Source: a virus
Strand: one strand, 5' to 3'
Virus record (IMG/VR): IMGVR_UViG_3300042465_004842
Location: 1-60,955 of that record
Length of the DNA: 60,955 nt
In this document: positions 38,431 through 47,795 of the stretch, piece by piece
How positions within the stretch are numbered: the first letter of the stretch is position 1
How the letters are laid out: each line of letters starts with the position of its first letter
Made by a program: the position numbers and the translations under genes
The notes under the pieces: generated by a model
Databases searched by the model: none
What the model saw: the letters and a program-made list of their open reading frames with translations, nothing else
What the model was told of the DNA's origin: nothing

Positions 38431-41400
38431 ATGGACCAAACCATTCAATCCCTCCAAGACAAGATTCGTGCAGCGGCTGCAGATCGGGGTATTGATCCTG
38501 ACGTTGCGTTACGTATTGCCAATGCGGAGAGTACGCTTAGCAATGCAGCCAAGAATACCCGCTCCTCGGCCCGCGGTCTATTCCAAATTATTGATAGCAC
38601 GTGGAAGAACTTTGGTGGGGATCCTGCCAAGCGCAATGATGTCGATGAGAACATCCGTGTTGGGTTGAATGTTATCTCTGGCAACAGGGATTCGTTTTTA
38701 AAGCGGTTTGGTAAGGAACCCAGTAAGGAGCAGATATACAGCATGCACGTCCTCGGAACAGGGGACGCGTTCAAGGTATTTAATGCCGCTGACGATGCGG
38801 CTATAAAAAATATAGTTCCCAAAAAGGTAATAAAATCTAATCCGTATATGGAGAAGATGAGTGTAGCGGACTTTTTGGATTTCACTCAAGCCAAGATGGC
38901 GAAAAAGGGGACGGTGACACCGAGTGCTACCGTTGTGGCAAAAACGGAAACAGCTCCTGTGCCCATGCCGCAAACTCCTAAGGAGACGATGCGTCAGGCT
39001 CCAAGCAAGATGCCTTCTTCGCGGACCGTGGATCTCCCAACTGCAGCCAATCCAACCGCTCCTCCAATGAATAAGGATTTATTGGCAAGTCTTGGCCCCA
39101 ATTATCAGGCGGCGTTAGCAGCGATGACGCTGTCGGATTCGTCGGAAGATGATGACGATGAGGCGTTGGCAGAGAGGTATGCAGAGCGGTTCGCGGATCA
39201 GGGTAATGAGGTAGTGCCATCTACGCTGGGAGATATCCAGTTATCTTACGCGTCACCGTTTGAGGAGCCAGCCCCTGTGCAAATGGCTACAGGCGGGGAA
39301 GTGGGTGTGCAGAAAATGGCGTTTGGCGGATTGCCATACAAGCCTTCTGCGCTTATTCCTTCTAGGGTAAAGAATCAAGTAGGTCAAGCGCAGGCGGATT
39401 TGGATGCATACAACCAGCAGGTGGGTTCGTACAATGCGCAGATGGAAGATTATAAGCGTCGTGTAGAGGACTACAACAACCAGATCAATGCGTATAACGA
39501 GCAACGAAATCAGTACCTATCATCGTACATAGGTGGAGAAAATCCTACTGTTTATATTAGTTCGCGAGGCAAGTACAGTCCGGCTATTGGTAAGGGGTCC
39601 GTGATACCTGTTGGGGCAAAAGATATAAGTGTTACCCCATACGGCACAGTGCCCGGTCTTAAACTCCCCGGCTATCTCATTCGTCAAGGTGAGTACAGAA
39701 GTCTGTCGGAACCGAGGGCCCCGGGCAACGCTCCGGGCGGCGAGCCTACCGCTCCTGTCCAGCCTAATATCGGTGCAACGCAAGCATCTGTGGAAGCGGC
39801 TAAGGCAAAACAGCGTCGCTTGCAGTTGACGTACGATGTGATGGAAGATCCTGAGAGATTTAATCTGTCTATGCCAGCCATGTTTGCCGAAGGCGGGGAA
39901 GCGTCTGCGTCGGATATGTTGAAACAGTTAAAGCAAGCGGTTGTCCCTGCACAGATTCGCACGTTCATTGAAACAGTAATGATGAATAAAGAGGACAGAG
40001 CAGGTCGTCCCATTACTGAAAAAGATTTCAGTGAGTCGGAGCTGCGTCAGATATTGGATACCATTGGGTTGGCACGTAAGAATAGAACAGCAGAGAATCG
40101 GTACAACGACAACTACAAACCTTCTGCAAAAGAGCAGAAGGAAACTGATGAGTTGTTTAAGAAAGCCTTTGGCACAAATGATGCTGCGCTACAGCTTCAA
40201 CGCGAGAAACGCCAAGCGGAAAAGGATTACTTCCAATCTGGCAAGGGTACAGTGAACTACATGGACTATCCCGGATTTACGTCGGGCTTACGTGACACCA
40301 CTGTCTCAGGTAAAGGCGCTATTCGTAATACGCTAGGTCGCTTTGTCTATGAGACATTACCGGATGGTCGAATACGGGTGAAGGATACGTACGATTTTAA
40401 AGATGATTTGGTAACGGAGTTGGGTCAGCGCCCAAGTGCTGCGTACAAAGATATGGGAACAATGGGTAAGCTAGGAACAATCCTAGTAGATACATTGAAT
40501 AACCCAATGGATTTGCAATCAGAAGAAGGTGGAACGAAAGTGGGTAGGGCCACTTTGCCTAGCCGCGTTGGCAGCGCCTTCATTGGTCAAAATGGCAGAC
40601 CCGTGGATATCACATTGGATCCTCGTGAGTTGATGCCCGGTTATGCTGGCTATGCACATGGGGGTCCCGTGCATCGTGCCAATGGCTCACCTGTTTATGG
40701 CGAGATCCCCGATTCTGGTCCCATTACTGCTGACACACGTGCAGCGATGTCCAACTTCCAAGTGCCTAATGCGCGTGAAGCGTTGGCAGCGTTGAAGAAG
40801 ATTTATGGTGAGGGTGTATCTAACGCGGAGTCGTTAGTGCGTGGCTCACTCGCCGCGGTCCCCGGAACATTCGGCGATATCGGTCAAGAGTTTGATATAC
40901 GTGGCTTGCGTAATTTGCCTACCACTGAGCAGTTGTTGAAAAAGTATCCACAGCGTTTAACGCAGCCAACGGCAGAGACATCTAAGTTTGAAAATGTAGG
41001 CACATACATGCCGCCGCCTATCCCTCCTACGGCTGTCAGTGGTACAGCTAAAGCAATGATGAAGGGATTGAAGGAGTCGGGTCCGCAGGTGGAGAGCATC
41101 ATGCGTAAGATTGCTCCTGCGGCTGAACCGTTTAGTATTCTCCGTCCAACGGGCGGTGAGTTTGCAACGGTCAAGTCAATGAGTGAAGCGCCTATCTCTA
41201 GGTTTGATAGCACTCTTGCAAAGTTGTTTGAATCACGGGCCGAGCCTCAATATGCGTCAGTAAATAAATTCTTTGATACAAAATTTAGAGATTACTTTAA
41301 AAAGCAAGCAGGTAGTGTGTCTGATCCAGTGCGTGAAGGATTGATTAGCGGCAAGATAAAGATACCTAAGGATTCTCCATTAGAGGAAATGTTCCCAGAG

Positions 41401-42516
41401 GCGTTGATTAAAGCAGCGCGTGATGGCGACATCACTGCTATGAAGCTAATTGAAAAACAATTAGATGAAGGCATACAAATTAAATCGTACAAGAAATCGG
41501 ATGTGCGTGAATATGATTCTGATATATTGGCTTCGGATGAAATGCGTTCATCTATTTTGCAGCAGATGAAACGTAATCCAGATATTATTCCTGATGCTAT
41601 GTTGCTACGTTTGGCTAAAAAGAATGCATCTAACTTGTCACCAGAAAAAGCAGCCCAAACAGTAGCCGATATTCGTGCCAAGTTAAAAGCTAATCCAGAA
41701 TTATTCTCTACGGTGTACGAAGAGAAGATTATGCGAATGATGCCGGAAAGACTAACGGAAGTAGTTACTCCAGAGTACATGGAGAAATACCCATCGCTAT
41801 ACGGTAATGTTAAAAATATCTTTGACTCACGCCAAGGCATTATGGCGCTAAAAGGAGCGGCTCCTGTTATTGATGTGGAGAGCCCACCTAGGTTGTTTGG
41901 TATGACATTGAATCGAATGCATGAGCTAATGCAGCGTCTGCCTGAAAAAGAGTTGGAGCGCATGGATGTACCTACTGTGTTGAATAAGGTTATTCAACTA
42001 GACAAAGTAAGTAATGAAGTAGCTGGCTATGCTAACCGAGCAGAGAAGTTGATTTCTGCAGGCAAAGTTGTTCCAGAAAAACTAACTACGTATGGTACAA
42101 AACCATTTACTACTGCAGATGAGCAAGGCTTTATGTGGCGTGAGATAACAGAGCCCGATGCTGCAACTATCCAAGGTAAGTTACTGGGTAACTCTATTGG
42201 TGGGTATGCAAGACCCGGATCGTATGGCAGCTTGTCAAAGGGTCGCACTGCTATAGATAACGGCGAAGTTAGGTTGTTTGGCTTGTACGATAAAAATAAT
42301 CAGTTGATGACTAACGTAGAATACGTTACTAACAAAGCAGAGACGCTGAAAAATAGTATTCCACAGTTTTATGGCAATGGCCCTGCAACAGGCAATGTGT
42401 CGCCAGATAATTTTGTTCCGCAAGTTGTAGAACTAATTAACAAATTAAATCCAGATAACATTCCCCCCTCAATCAAACAATTGTTGAGAGACAGTGGAAT
42501 ATCCATTACAAAGTAA
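38431..42516 (+). CDS. Giant ejection protein: transglycosylase N terminus, PcfJ-like C terminus
   Basis: 1361 residues. Residues about 1-150 form a soluble lytic transglycosylase domain: catalytic Glu in RIANAESTLS, then SSARGLFQIIDSTW and YSMHVLGTGDA. The middle has a predicted coiled coil (DAYNQQVGSYNAQMEDYKRR) and repeated GG-E/P-V patches. The last 150 residues contain QGKLLGNSIGGYARPGSYG, then IDNGEVRLFGLYDKNNQL and IPQFYGNGP, which align in spacing with PcfJ-like domains of phage polyvalent proteins (consensus H-C-V-G-x-Y). Likely ejected with DNA, cutting peptidoglycan first. The role of the C-terminal domain is unknown. Confidence 0.78.
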   Translation: MDQTIQSLQDKIRAAAADRGIDPDVALRIANAESTLSNAAKNTRSSARGLFQIIDSTWKNFGGDPAKRNDVDENIRVGLNVISGNRDSFLKRFGKEPSKEQIYSMHVLGTGDAFKVFNAADDAAIKNIVPKKVIKSNPYMEKMSVADFLDFTQAKMAKKGTVTPSATVVAKTETAPVPMPQTPKETMRQAPSKMPSSRTVDLPTAANPTAPPMNKDLLASLGPNYQAALAAMTLSDSSEDDDDEALAERYAERFADQGNEVVPSTLGDIQLSYASPFEEPAPVQMATGGEVGVQKMAFGGLPYKPSALIPSRVKNQVGQAQADLDAYNQQVGSYNAQMEDYKRRVEDYNNQINAYNEQRNQYLSSYIGGENPTVYISSRGKYSPAIGKGSVIPVGAKDISVTPYGTVPGLKLPGYLIRQGEYRSLSEPRAPGNAPGGEPTAPVQPNIGATQASVEAAKAKQRRLQLTYDVMEDPERFNLSMPAMFAEGGEASASDMLKQLKQAVVPAQIRTFIETVMMNKEDRAGRPITEKDFSESELRQILDTIGLARKNRTAENRYNDNYKPSAKEQKETDELFKKAFGTNDAALQLQREKRQAEKDYFQSGKGTVNYMDYPGFTSGLRDTTVSGKGAIRNTLGRFVYETLPDGRIRVKDTYDFKDDLVTELGQRPSAAYKDMGTMGKLGTILVDTLNNPMDLQSEEGGTKVGRATLPSRVGSAFIGQNGRPVDITLDPRELMPGYAGYAHGGPVHRANGSPVYGEIPDSGPITADTRAAMSNFQVPNAREALAALKKIYGEGVSNAESLVRGSLAAVPGTFGDIGQEFDIRGLRNLPTTEQLLKKYPQRLTQPTAETSKFENVGTYMPPPIPPTAVSGTAKAMMKGLKESGPQVESIMRKIAPAAEPFSILRPTGGEFATVKSMSEAPISRFDSTLAKLFESRAEPQYASVNKFFDTKFRDYFKKQAGSVSDPVREGLISGKIKIPKDSPLEEMFPEALIKAARDGDITAMKLIEKQLDEGIQIKSYKKSDVREYDSDILASDEMRSSILQQMKRNPDIIPDAMLLRLAKKNASNLSPEKAAQTVADIRAKLKANPELFSTVYEEKIMRMMPERLTEVVTPEYMEKYPSLYGNVKNIFDSRQGIMALKGAAPVIDVESPPRLFGMTLNRMHELMQRLPEKELERMDVPTVLNKVIQLDKVSNEVAGYANRAEKLISAGKVVPEKLTTYGTKPFTTADEQGFMWREITEPDAATIQGKLLGNSIGGYARPGSYGSLSKGRTAIDNGEVRLFGLYDKNNQLMTNVEYVTNKAETLKNSIPQFYGNGPATGNVSPDNFVPQVVELINKLNPDNIPPSIKQLLRDSGISITK

Positions 42517-42525
42517 GGAAGTACT

Positions 42526-44877
42526 ATGCCGATAGATCGTAATGAGAGCCTGCCATCAGGCAACATTGATATTGAAGTGTCTGCACTAGAGGACATGCCT
42601 GACGTTGAGATTGAACTTGACGAGGAAGGTGGCGTTACTGTCAATATTGGCGAAGAAGACGACAAAGAGCTTGGGTACGAGGCTAATCTAGCAGAAATAC
42701 TTCCTGAAGAGGTGTTATCCAAAATATCTGATGATTTGGTGTCGCTGTTTGAGGCAGATAAGTCTTCGCGTGAGCAGTGGGAAAAGATGTACAGCGATGG
42801 CTTAGAGCTTCTTGGTACGACTATGGAAGAGCGCACTAAGCCATTTAAAGGCTCGTCCGGTGTATTCCACCCTATGTTGCAAGAATCCGTGGTGCAGTTC
42901 CAAGCACAAGCATTGAAAGAATTGATGCCGTCAGACGGCCCTGTGCGTACACAGGTGCTGGGCAAAGAGACGCGTGAAAAGGTTATGCAAGCGGTCCGCG
43001 TCAAGGATTTCATGAACTATGAGATCACAACAGAGATGCAAGAGTACACGCCTGACTTTGATCAGCTGTTGTACTACGTAGGCTACGGCGGATCCGCTTT
43101 TAAAAAGGTTTACTACGATCCAAGTCTAGGACGTATGGTCAGCCCTCTGGTATTGCCAGACAATCTGTATATCCCGTACCACGGTTCTAGTGTGATGAGC
43201 CGTTGTGAGCGAATCACTCACCGTATTCCTATGTCTACGAATGCGTATCGCAAGGCGGTAGTAGCGGGTCAGTACCTTGATATAGCAGAAGCGGAAGTTG
43301 ATCAAGAAGCAACGCAAATACAGGAGTCGTTAGATAAGGTAACTGGCGTGTCTCCCGCAGGCGAAGAGGAAGAGATGTCGTTGCTGGAGTTCCAGATTGA
43401 CTATGACTTGCCGGGGTTTGAAGACCTAGGTGAAGACGATGAGCCAACAGGAATAAAGCTGCCATACATCATAACTTTGGATGAGGTATCGGGTCAGGTT
43501 GTTGGCGTTCGTAGGAATTGGAACGAAGATGATGATAAACGGATTCGTAAGGAATATTTCATACACTACTTGTTAGTCCAAGGTCCGGGTTCCTACGGTT
43601 TGGGCTTCTTGCATCTGATGGGGGGCTTGACCAAGTCGGCTACGTCGTCGCTACGTCAATTGATTGATGCGGGTACGTTCTCTAACCTTCCTGCAGGATT
43701 TAAAGCTAAGGGTGCGCGTATTGAGAACGATGATGTGCCTATTCAGCCGGGTGAGTGGCGAGATATGGATGCGGGTGGTATGGAACTTACCTCGTCTATG
43801 CTGCCATTGCCGTACAAAGAGCCTAGCCAGACGTTGTTTGCGCTATTGGGCTTCTGTGTTGACGCGGGTCGTCGCATTGCATCGATCACTGATTTGCAGG
43901 TAGGCGACAGTAACCAGAATGCCGCGGTAGGTACAACCATTGCGCTGTTGGAAAAAGGCTCGATGGTAATGTCGGCGGTGCATAAGCGTTTGCATTACAG
44001 CCAGAAGATGGAATTCCAATTGCTGGCAAAAGGCTTTGCAGAATACTTGCCAGATGAGTATCCGTACGATGTACCGGGCGAGAGCCGCAAGATTAAGCGT
44101 TCTGATTTTGATGACCGCATTGATATATTGCCGGTATCTGACCCTAATATCTTCTCTGTGGCCCAGCGTATTACGATGGCACAGACTCAATTGCAGTTAG
44201 CCCAGAGTGCTCCGCAAATGCACAATATGTACGAGGCTTATCGCCGTATGTATGAGGCAATTGGAGTGCGAGATATTGATGGATTGCTAAATAGTCAACA
44301 AATTGACAAGCCAAAAGACCCGATGAGTGAAAACTCACAGGCGTTGGATGGTTCCCCATTGAAGGTATTTGCTGGTCAGCAGCACGATGCGCACATTTTG
44401 TCGCATTTGCTGTTTGGGCTATCTCCTTCGGTGGCTTCAATGCCAAATGTTGTGATAAATCTGCAAAAACACCTGTTAGAGCACGTCAAAACTAAGGCGG
44501 AAGAGTTTGTTGAGGCCCAGTTGTTCAGGGAATATGGCGTGGATCCGGACAAATTGGTGTCAGCCTTGCAACGTGAAGCAATGATTGCATTGAAAGCAGC
44601 TGAGTTTTATCAAGAAGCTAAGGCTTTGCAAGAACAATTGTCTGGCGCTAACCAGCCGCCTAATGATCCATTGATCGAACTGAAGAAACAAGAGCTTGCG
44701 CAGTCCGCGCAACGTGATCAGGCCAAGATTGCTATGGATCAGGCGCGTATGACCCTTGATCAGCAGAAGGAAAACAATGACATGGCTGTTGATCAGGCTC
44801 GATTACAGCAGGCAGCACAGACAGCCAAGGAAAGAAACGCCGTAACGCTAGTCAAGGGGAATAATAATGTCCAATAG
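42526..44877 (+). CDS. Portal protein, P22-like
   Basis: 783 residues, right size for P22-type portals. Recognisable blocks: GSSGVFHPMLQESVVQFQAQ (about 108-127), FDQLLYYVGYGGSAFKKVYY, VLPDNLYIPYHG, and ITDLQVGDSNQNAAVGTTIA in the stem/crown region. The C terminus is a long Gln/Lys/Ala-rich helix (KKQELAQSAQRDQAKIAMDQ), matching the barrel extension of P22 portal. It forms the dodecameric DNA channel. AAGGAAG precedes the ATG. The last 11 bases overlap a small basic gene. Confidence 0.92.
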   Translation: MPIDRNESLPSGNIDIEVSALEDMPDVEIELDEEGGVTVNIGEEDDKELGYEANLAEILPEEVLSKISDDLVSLFEADKSSREQWEKMYSDGLELLGTTMEERTKPFKGSSGVFHPMLQESVVQFQAQALKELMPSDGPVRTQVLGKETREKVMQAVRVKDFMNYEITTEMQEYTPDFDQLLYYVGYGGSAFKKVYYDPSLGRMVSPLVLPDNLYIPYHGSSVMSRCERITHRIPMSTNAYRKAVVAGQYLDIAEAEVDQEATQIQESLDKVTGVSPAGEEEEMSLLEFQIDYDLPGFEDLGEDDEPTGIKLPYIITLDEVSGQVVGVRRNWNEDDDKRIRKEYFIHYLLVQGPGSYGLGFLHLMGGLTKSATSSLRQLIDAGTFSNLPAGFKAKGARIENDDVPIQPGEWRDMDAGGMELTSSMLPLPYKEPSQTLFALLGFCVDAGRRIASITDLQVGDSNQNAAVGTTIALLEKGSMVMSAVHKRLHYSQKMEFQLLAKGFAEYLPDEYPYDVPGESRKIKRSDFDDRIDILPVSDPNIFSVAQRITMAQTQLQLAQSAPQMHNMYEAYRRMYEAIGVRDIDGLLNSQQIDKPKDPMSENSQALDGSPLKVFAGQQHDAHILSHLLFGLSPSVASMPNVVINLQKHLLEHVKTKAEEFVEAQLFREYGVDPDKLVSALQREAMIALKAAEFYQEAKALQEQLSGANQPPNDPLIELKKQELAQSAQRDQAKIAMDQARMTLDQQKENNDMAVDQARLQQAAQTAKERNAVTLVKGNNNVQ

Positions 44878-45010
44878 AAAGCCAAATTTGGTAAAAATGT
44901 CCCAACAACGGACTGTGAAACCTAAAAAGGTTCCACGTGAAACAATTGGAGAGCCTCGTCCTGCCTTTGTTTACAGGAAAGACGCATTTAAAAAAGTAAA
45001 AATTACATAA
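44867..45010 (+). CDS. Small basic protein, 47 residues
   Basis: SNRKPNLVKMSQQRTVKPKK at the N terminus, PRPAFVYRKDAFKKVKIT at the end; about 30 percent Lys or Arg. AAGGGG precedes the ATG, which lies inside the portal gene end. Small basic proteins with R-P-A-F-x-Y-R elements sit near portal genes in related phages. Function unknown. Confidence 0.6.
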   Translation: MSNRKPNLVKMSQQRTVKPKKVPRETIGEPRPAFVYRKDAFKKVKIT

Positions 45011-45034
45011 TTTTAGTGTCTTTGTACAAATAAA

Positions 45035-45051
45035 CATGCATAATATGCATG
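45035..45051. promoter_or_regulatory. CATGCAT/ATGCATG dyad before the co-chaperonin operon
   Basis: Perfect 7-base arms CATGCAT and ATGCATG around AAT. The centre reads TAATAT (45041-45046) and could be a -10 box, with a poor -35 (TCTTTG) upstream. No T run. It lies 48 bases before the next ATG, so it may be an operator for the capsid operon. Confidence 0.4.
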
Positions 45052-45098
45052 TAGCCTTCGGATAGGGCCTGTACTATCTGCGTTCTTGGAGTAATTCC

Positions 45099-45284
45099 AT
45101 GCTTGAGTTCACAGAAAAAGTGTTACACGAACTTCGTTCGCTTAAAAAGCAAACGGAGGACATCATCTTGGGTGGTGGTGTTCGTGACATGGAACAATAT
45201 AAGTTCCTACAGGGTCGTCTAGAGGGGTACAAGTTTGTCGAAGAGAAGATTGCGAGTCTTCTTAAAAACACCTTCATAGATTAA
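45099..45284 (+). CDS. Small conserved coiled-coil protein
   Basis: 61 residues: LEFTEKVLHELRSLKKQTED, an inner GGGVRDMEQYKFLQGRLEGY and a helical end. The RDMEQYKFLQGRLEGY block is one I associate with small proteins upstream of phage capsid genes. TTGGAG precedes the ATG. Function unknown. Confidence 0.72.
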   Translation: MLEFTEKVLHELRSLKKQTEDIILGGGVRDMEQYKFLQGRLEGYKFVEEKIASLLKNTFID

Positions 45285-45293
45285 AGGACCCTT

Positions 45294-45746
45294 ATGACAG
45301 CAAATGCATTAGAAGAGAAGTGGGCGAAGGAAAAGGAAGAAACAGGTCCTACCCTAGATGATGCCTATACCCATGACGGCAGTCTTGTCGTAGAAAACAT
45401 TGACGAGTCTGTTGTTGATCGCATTCCACAGCCTACGGGTTGGCGGATCGTTGTCCTCCCTTATCGTGGTGCAGAAAAATCCAAAGGCGGTATTGTTTTG
45501 GCGGATCAGACACGTGAACGCCAGCAATTGACTACGGTTTGTGGCTATGTACTAGCTGTGGGTAACCTAGCATATCGAGATGAGGTTAAATTTCCTAATG
45601 GCGCATGGTGTAAAAAGGGCGATTGGGTAATTTTTGGTCGCTACGCGGGTGCGCGTATTGGCTTGGATGGTGGCGAGATTCGTATTCTTAACGATGACGA
45701 AATCTTAGCCAATATAAACAACCCAGAAGACATTCTGCATATGTGA
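45294..45746 (+). CDS. GroES-like co-chaperonin
   Basis: 150 residues. After an acidic N-terminal arm (about 1-40), IPQPTGWRIVVLPYRGAEKS KG (residues 42-63) starts a Cpn10 fold; GGIVLADQTRERQQLTTVCG is the GroEL-binding mobile loop region, and CKKGDWVIFGRYAGARIGLD and GGEIRILNDDEIL are typical C-terminal blocks. It should cap host GroEL and help fold the capsid protein, as T4 gp31 does. Its site just before scaffold and capsid genes fits. Longer than host GroES by the N-terminal arm. Confidence 0.88.
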   Translation: MTANALEEKWAKEKEETGPTLDDAYTHDGSLVVENIDESVVDRIPQPTGWRIVVLPYRGAEKSKGGIVLADQTRERQQLTTVCGYVLAVGNLAYRDEVKFPNGAWCKKGDWVIFGRYAGARIGLDGGEIRILNDDEILANINNPEDILHM

Positions 45747-45754
45747 GGTAAGTT

Positions 45755-46711
45755 ATGGCTAATTCAGTACCTGATTCACAGTTGGAATTTAATTTAGGGG
45801 ATGACGAAGTAGAGACTTCGGTATCCGTAGCAGAAGACAAAGAGGAAGACCAAGGCTCTGTTATTGAAGCAGAGGAACAGTCTTCTCCTATAATAGAAGA
45901 ACCACCTCAGGAACCTGTTCAAAAATCAGAACTTGATACGGTTAGTGACGCGGTTCAAAAGCGTATTTCCAAATTAACCGCAAAAATGCGGGAGGCGGAA
46001 CGCCGTGAACAAGCAGCCCTTGAATATGCCAGAGGCATTCAAGCACAGGCTAATGATCTGCAAACCAGATTAGTCCAGACTGATCAAAGTAGGCTGTCCG
46101 AGACTAAGACTAGGATGGATACCCAACAAGCTACCCTTCGTGCCATCATCAAAAGAGCGCGGGAAGAGGGGGATATTGATACCGAGACAGAAGCGCAGGA
46201 AAAACTGTCGGACTTATCGTATGAGCAACGACGTATTTCTGAGTGGATGGCTCAACAGCAGTATCAGCAAGAACAGCAGCAACAGCCACAACCACAACAA
46301 CAATACCAACAACCACAACAGCAACCTAGGCAAGCCCCACAGGCTGCACCTCCTAGCCCAAAAGCGGAAGAATGGGCTGCTAGAAATGAGTGGTTTGGTA
46401 AAGATCGTGTTCTAACGTATGCTGCGTGGGGAATTCATCAGTCTTTGACTGAGGAAGAAGGAATTGACGCAGATACAGACGAGTACTATACTGAATTAGA
46501 TAACAGGTTACGTTTGGAGTTTCCTCAGAAACTTCAGCCTTCTGTTCAAACTAACAGACAACGGAATACCGTGCCATCCGTTGCCCCTGCTACCCGTAGT
46601 TCTGGGATAAATAGTGCACGTCGGACGGTGAGATTATCACCAAGTCAAGTTGCTATCGCAAAAAAACTCGGCGTTCCTCTTGAGGAATATGCCAAATATG
46701 TGAAGGATTAA
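45755..46711 (+). CDS. Putative scaffolding protein
   Basis: 318 residues. Very acidic N terminus (ELVE-type, EDKEEDQGSVIEAEEQ), a coiled coil (RISKLTAKMREAERREQAAL), then a Gln/Pro-rich linker (QQEQQQQPQPQQQYQQPQQQ) and a basic C terminus ending KLGVPLEEYAKYVKD. Acidic start, coiled centre and basic tail before the capsid gene is the standard scaffold layout. No protease motif. Confidence 0.72.
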   Translation: MANSVPDSQLEFNLGDDEVETSVSVAEDKEEDQGSVIEAEEQSSPIIEEPPQEPVQKSELDTVSDAVQKRISKLTAKMREAERREQAALEYARGIQAQANDLQTRLVQTDQSRLSETKTRMDTQQATLRAIIKRAREEGDIDTETEAQEKLSDLSYEQRRISEWMAQQQYQQEQQQQPQPQQQYQQPQQQPRQAPQAAPPSPKAEEWAARNEWFGKDRVLTYAAWGIHQSLTEEEGIDADTDEYYTELDNRLRLEFPQKLQPSVQTNRQRNTVPSVAPATRSSGINSARRTVRLSPSQVAIAKKLGVPLEEYAKYVKD

Positions 46712-46714
46712 ATC

Positions 46715-47185
46715 ATGGCTGACCAGAAACTTACTATCGACCGCGCTCCTCGCACTACACGTGAGAAGGAAGCACGTCGCAAACCTTGGGCTCCTCCTTC
46801 ACGTTTGGACGCGCCACCTGCCCCTCCCGGGTACAAGCATCGTTGGATTCGCGCTGAAATCAACGGATTTGACGACAAGCAACACGTCTACGGTCGTCTT
46901 CGCGAAGGGTATGAACTCGTTCGCAATGAAGAACTACCAGAAGAGTATCGCGACACCATGCCAACAATTGAAGATGGCAAACATGCTGGCGTGATTTCTG
47001 TAGGCGGTTTATTGCTTGCTCGAATTCCTGAAGAAACAGTTGCAGAACGTAACGAGCATTATGGACGGAAGGCACAGGATCAGATTAAATCGGTAGACAA
47101 CGAATTGATGCGTGAAAACGCGCATTCGACAATGCGAATACAGAATCCCGAAAGGAATTCTCGCACTACTTTTGGAAACCGTTAA
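46715..47185 (+). CDS. Conserved protein between scaffold and capsid genes
   Basis: 156 residues. APRTTREKEARRKPWAPPSR, PPGYKHRWIRAEINGFDDKQ, then RLREGYELVRNEELPEEYRD and VISVGGLLLARIPEETVAER. The P-G-x-x-x-R-W-I-R and G-Y-E-x-V blocks are shared by a phage family placed beside capsid genes, probably a minor head protein. No enzymatic residues are evident. Confidence 0.7.
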   Translation: MADQKLTIDRAPRTTREKEARRKPWAPPSRLDAPPAPPGYKHRWIRAEINGFDDKQHVYGRLREGYELVRNEELPEEYRDTMPTIEDGKHAGVISVGGLLLARIPEETVAERNEHYGRKAQDQIKSVDNELMRENAHSTMRIQNPERNSRTTFGNR

Positions 47186-47214
47186 TTCGGTATTTATCTT
47201 TTTAGGAGCTACAA

Positions 47215-47793
47215 ATGGCAAACGTAAATAAGCCTTTTGGTCTGCGCCCGATGGGTAACCTTTCTGCTACTGGTGCTCAGAAGCAGTATGGCTATCTAAT
47301 TGCGGACAACCAAGCTGGCGCAATCTTCCAAGGTGACTTGGTTGTTGTATATGATGGTTACATCATTAAATATGATGCATCCACACATGCTGCACCTACT
47401 GGTGTATTCAACGGTTGTAACTACGTTGATCCAACTTCGGGTAAGCCCACATGGTCTAACTACTACCCCGGTTCAGTAAACATCACTTCTGGTGTTATTA
47501 CTGCTGATGTATTAGATGATCCAAATCAGTTATTCTCAATCCAAGCAGCTGGTACTTTGACACAAGCTGACATTGGTAAAAATGCTGATCCTACTGCATC
47601 AACCACTGGTAGCACAGTAAATGGTGTCTCTAACGGCACTCTTGGTACTCCTGCAAAAACTGCGGCATTGACGATGAAGATTGTTGGCTTGTACAGCACT
47701 CCTAGTAATGAAATGGGCCAGTATGCAGTAGTTATTGTTAAACTCAATCAACACCAGTACGGTAGTGTCGGTGTTGCTGCTGACGGAGCGTAA
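47215..47793 (+). CDS. Putative head decoration protein
   Basis: 192 residues. ANVNKPFGLRPMGNLSATGA opens a beta-rich protein with many Gly, Thr and Ser. The N-K-P-F-G-L-R-P start is a constant feature of a family directly upstream of capsid genes in many aquatic phages. AGGAG precedes the ATG. Small, beta-rich and adjacent to the capsid gene, it is a good candidate for a capsid decoration protein. Confidence 0.7.
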   Translation: MANVNKPFGLRPMGNLSATGAQKQYGYLIADNQAGAIFQGDLVVVYDGYIIKYDASTHAAPTGVFNGCNYVDPTSGKPTWSNYYPGSVNITSGVITADVLDDPNQLFSIQAAGTLTQADIGKNADPTASTTGSTVNGVSNGTLGTPAKTAALTMKIVGLYSTPSNEMGQYAVVIVKLNQHQYGSVGVAADGA

Positions 47794-47795
47794 TC

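Noticed and set aside
38363-38668. 101-residue plus-strand frame over the start of the giant ejection gene
   Set aside because: It overlaps the transglycosylase domain in another frame and its Arg/Pro-rich composition is that of a shadow.
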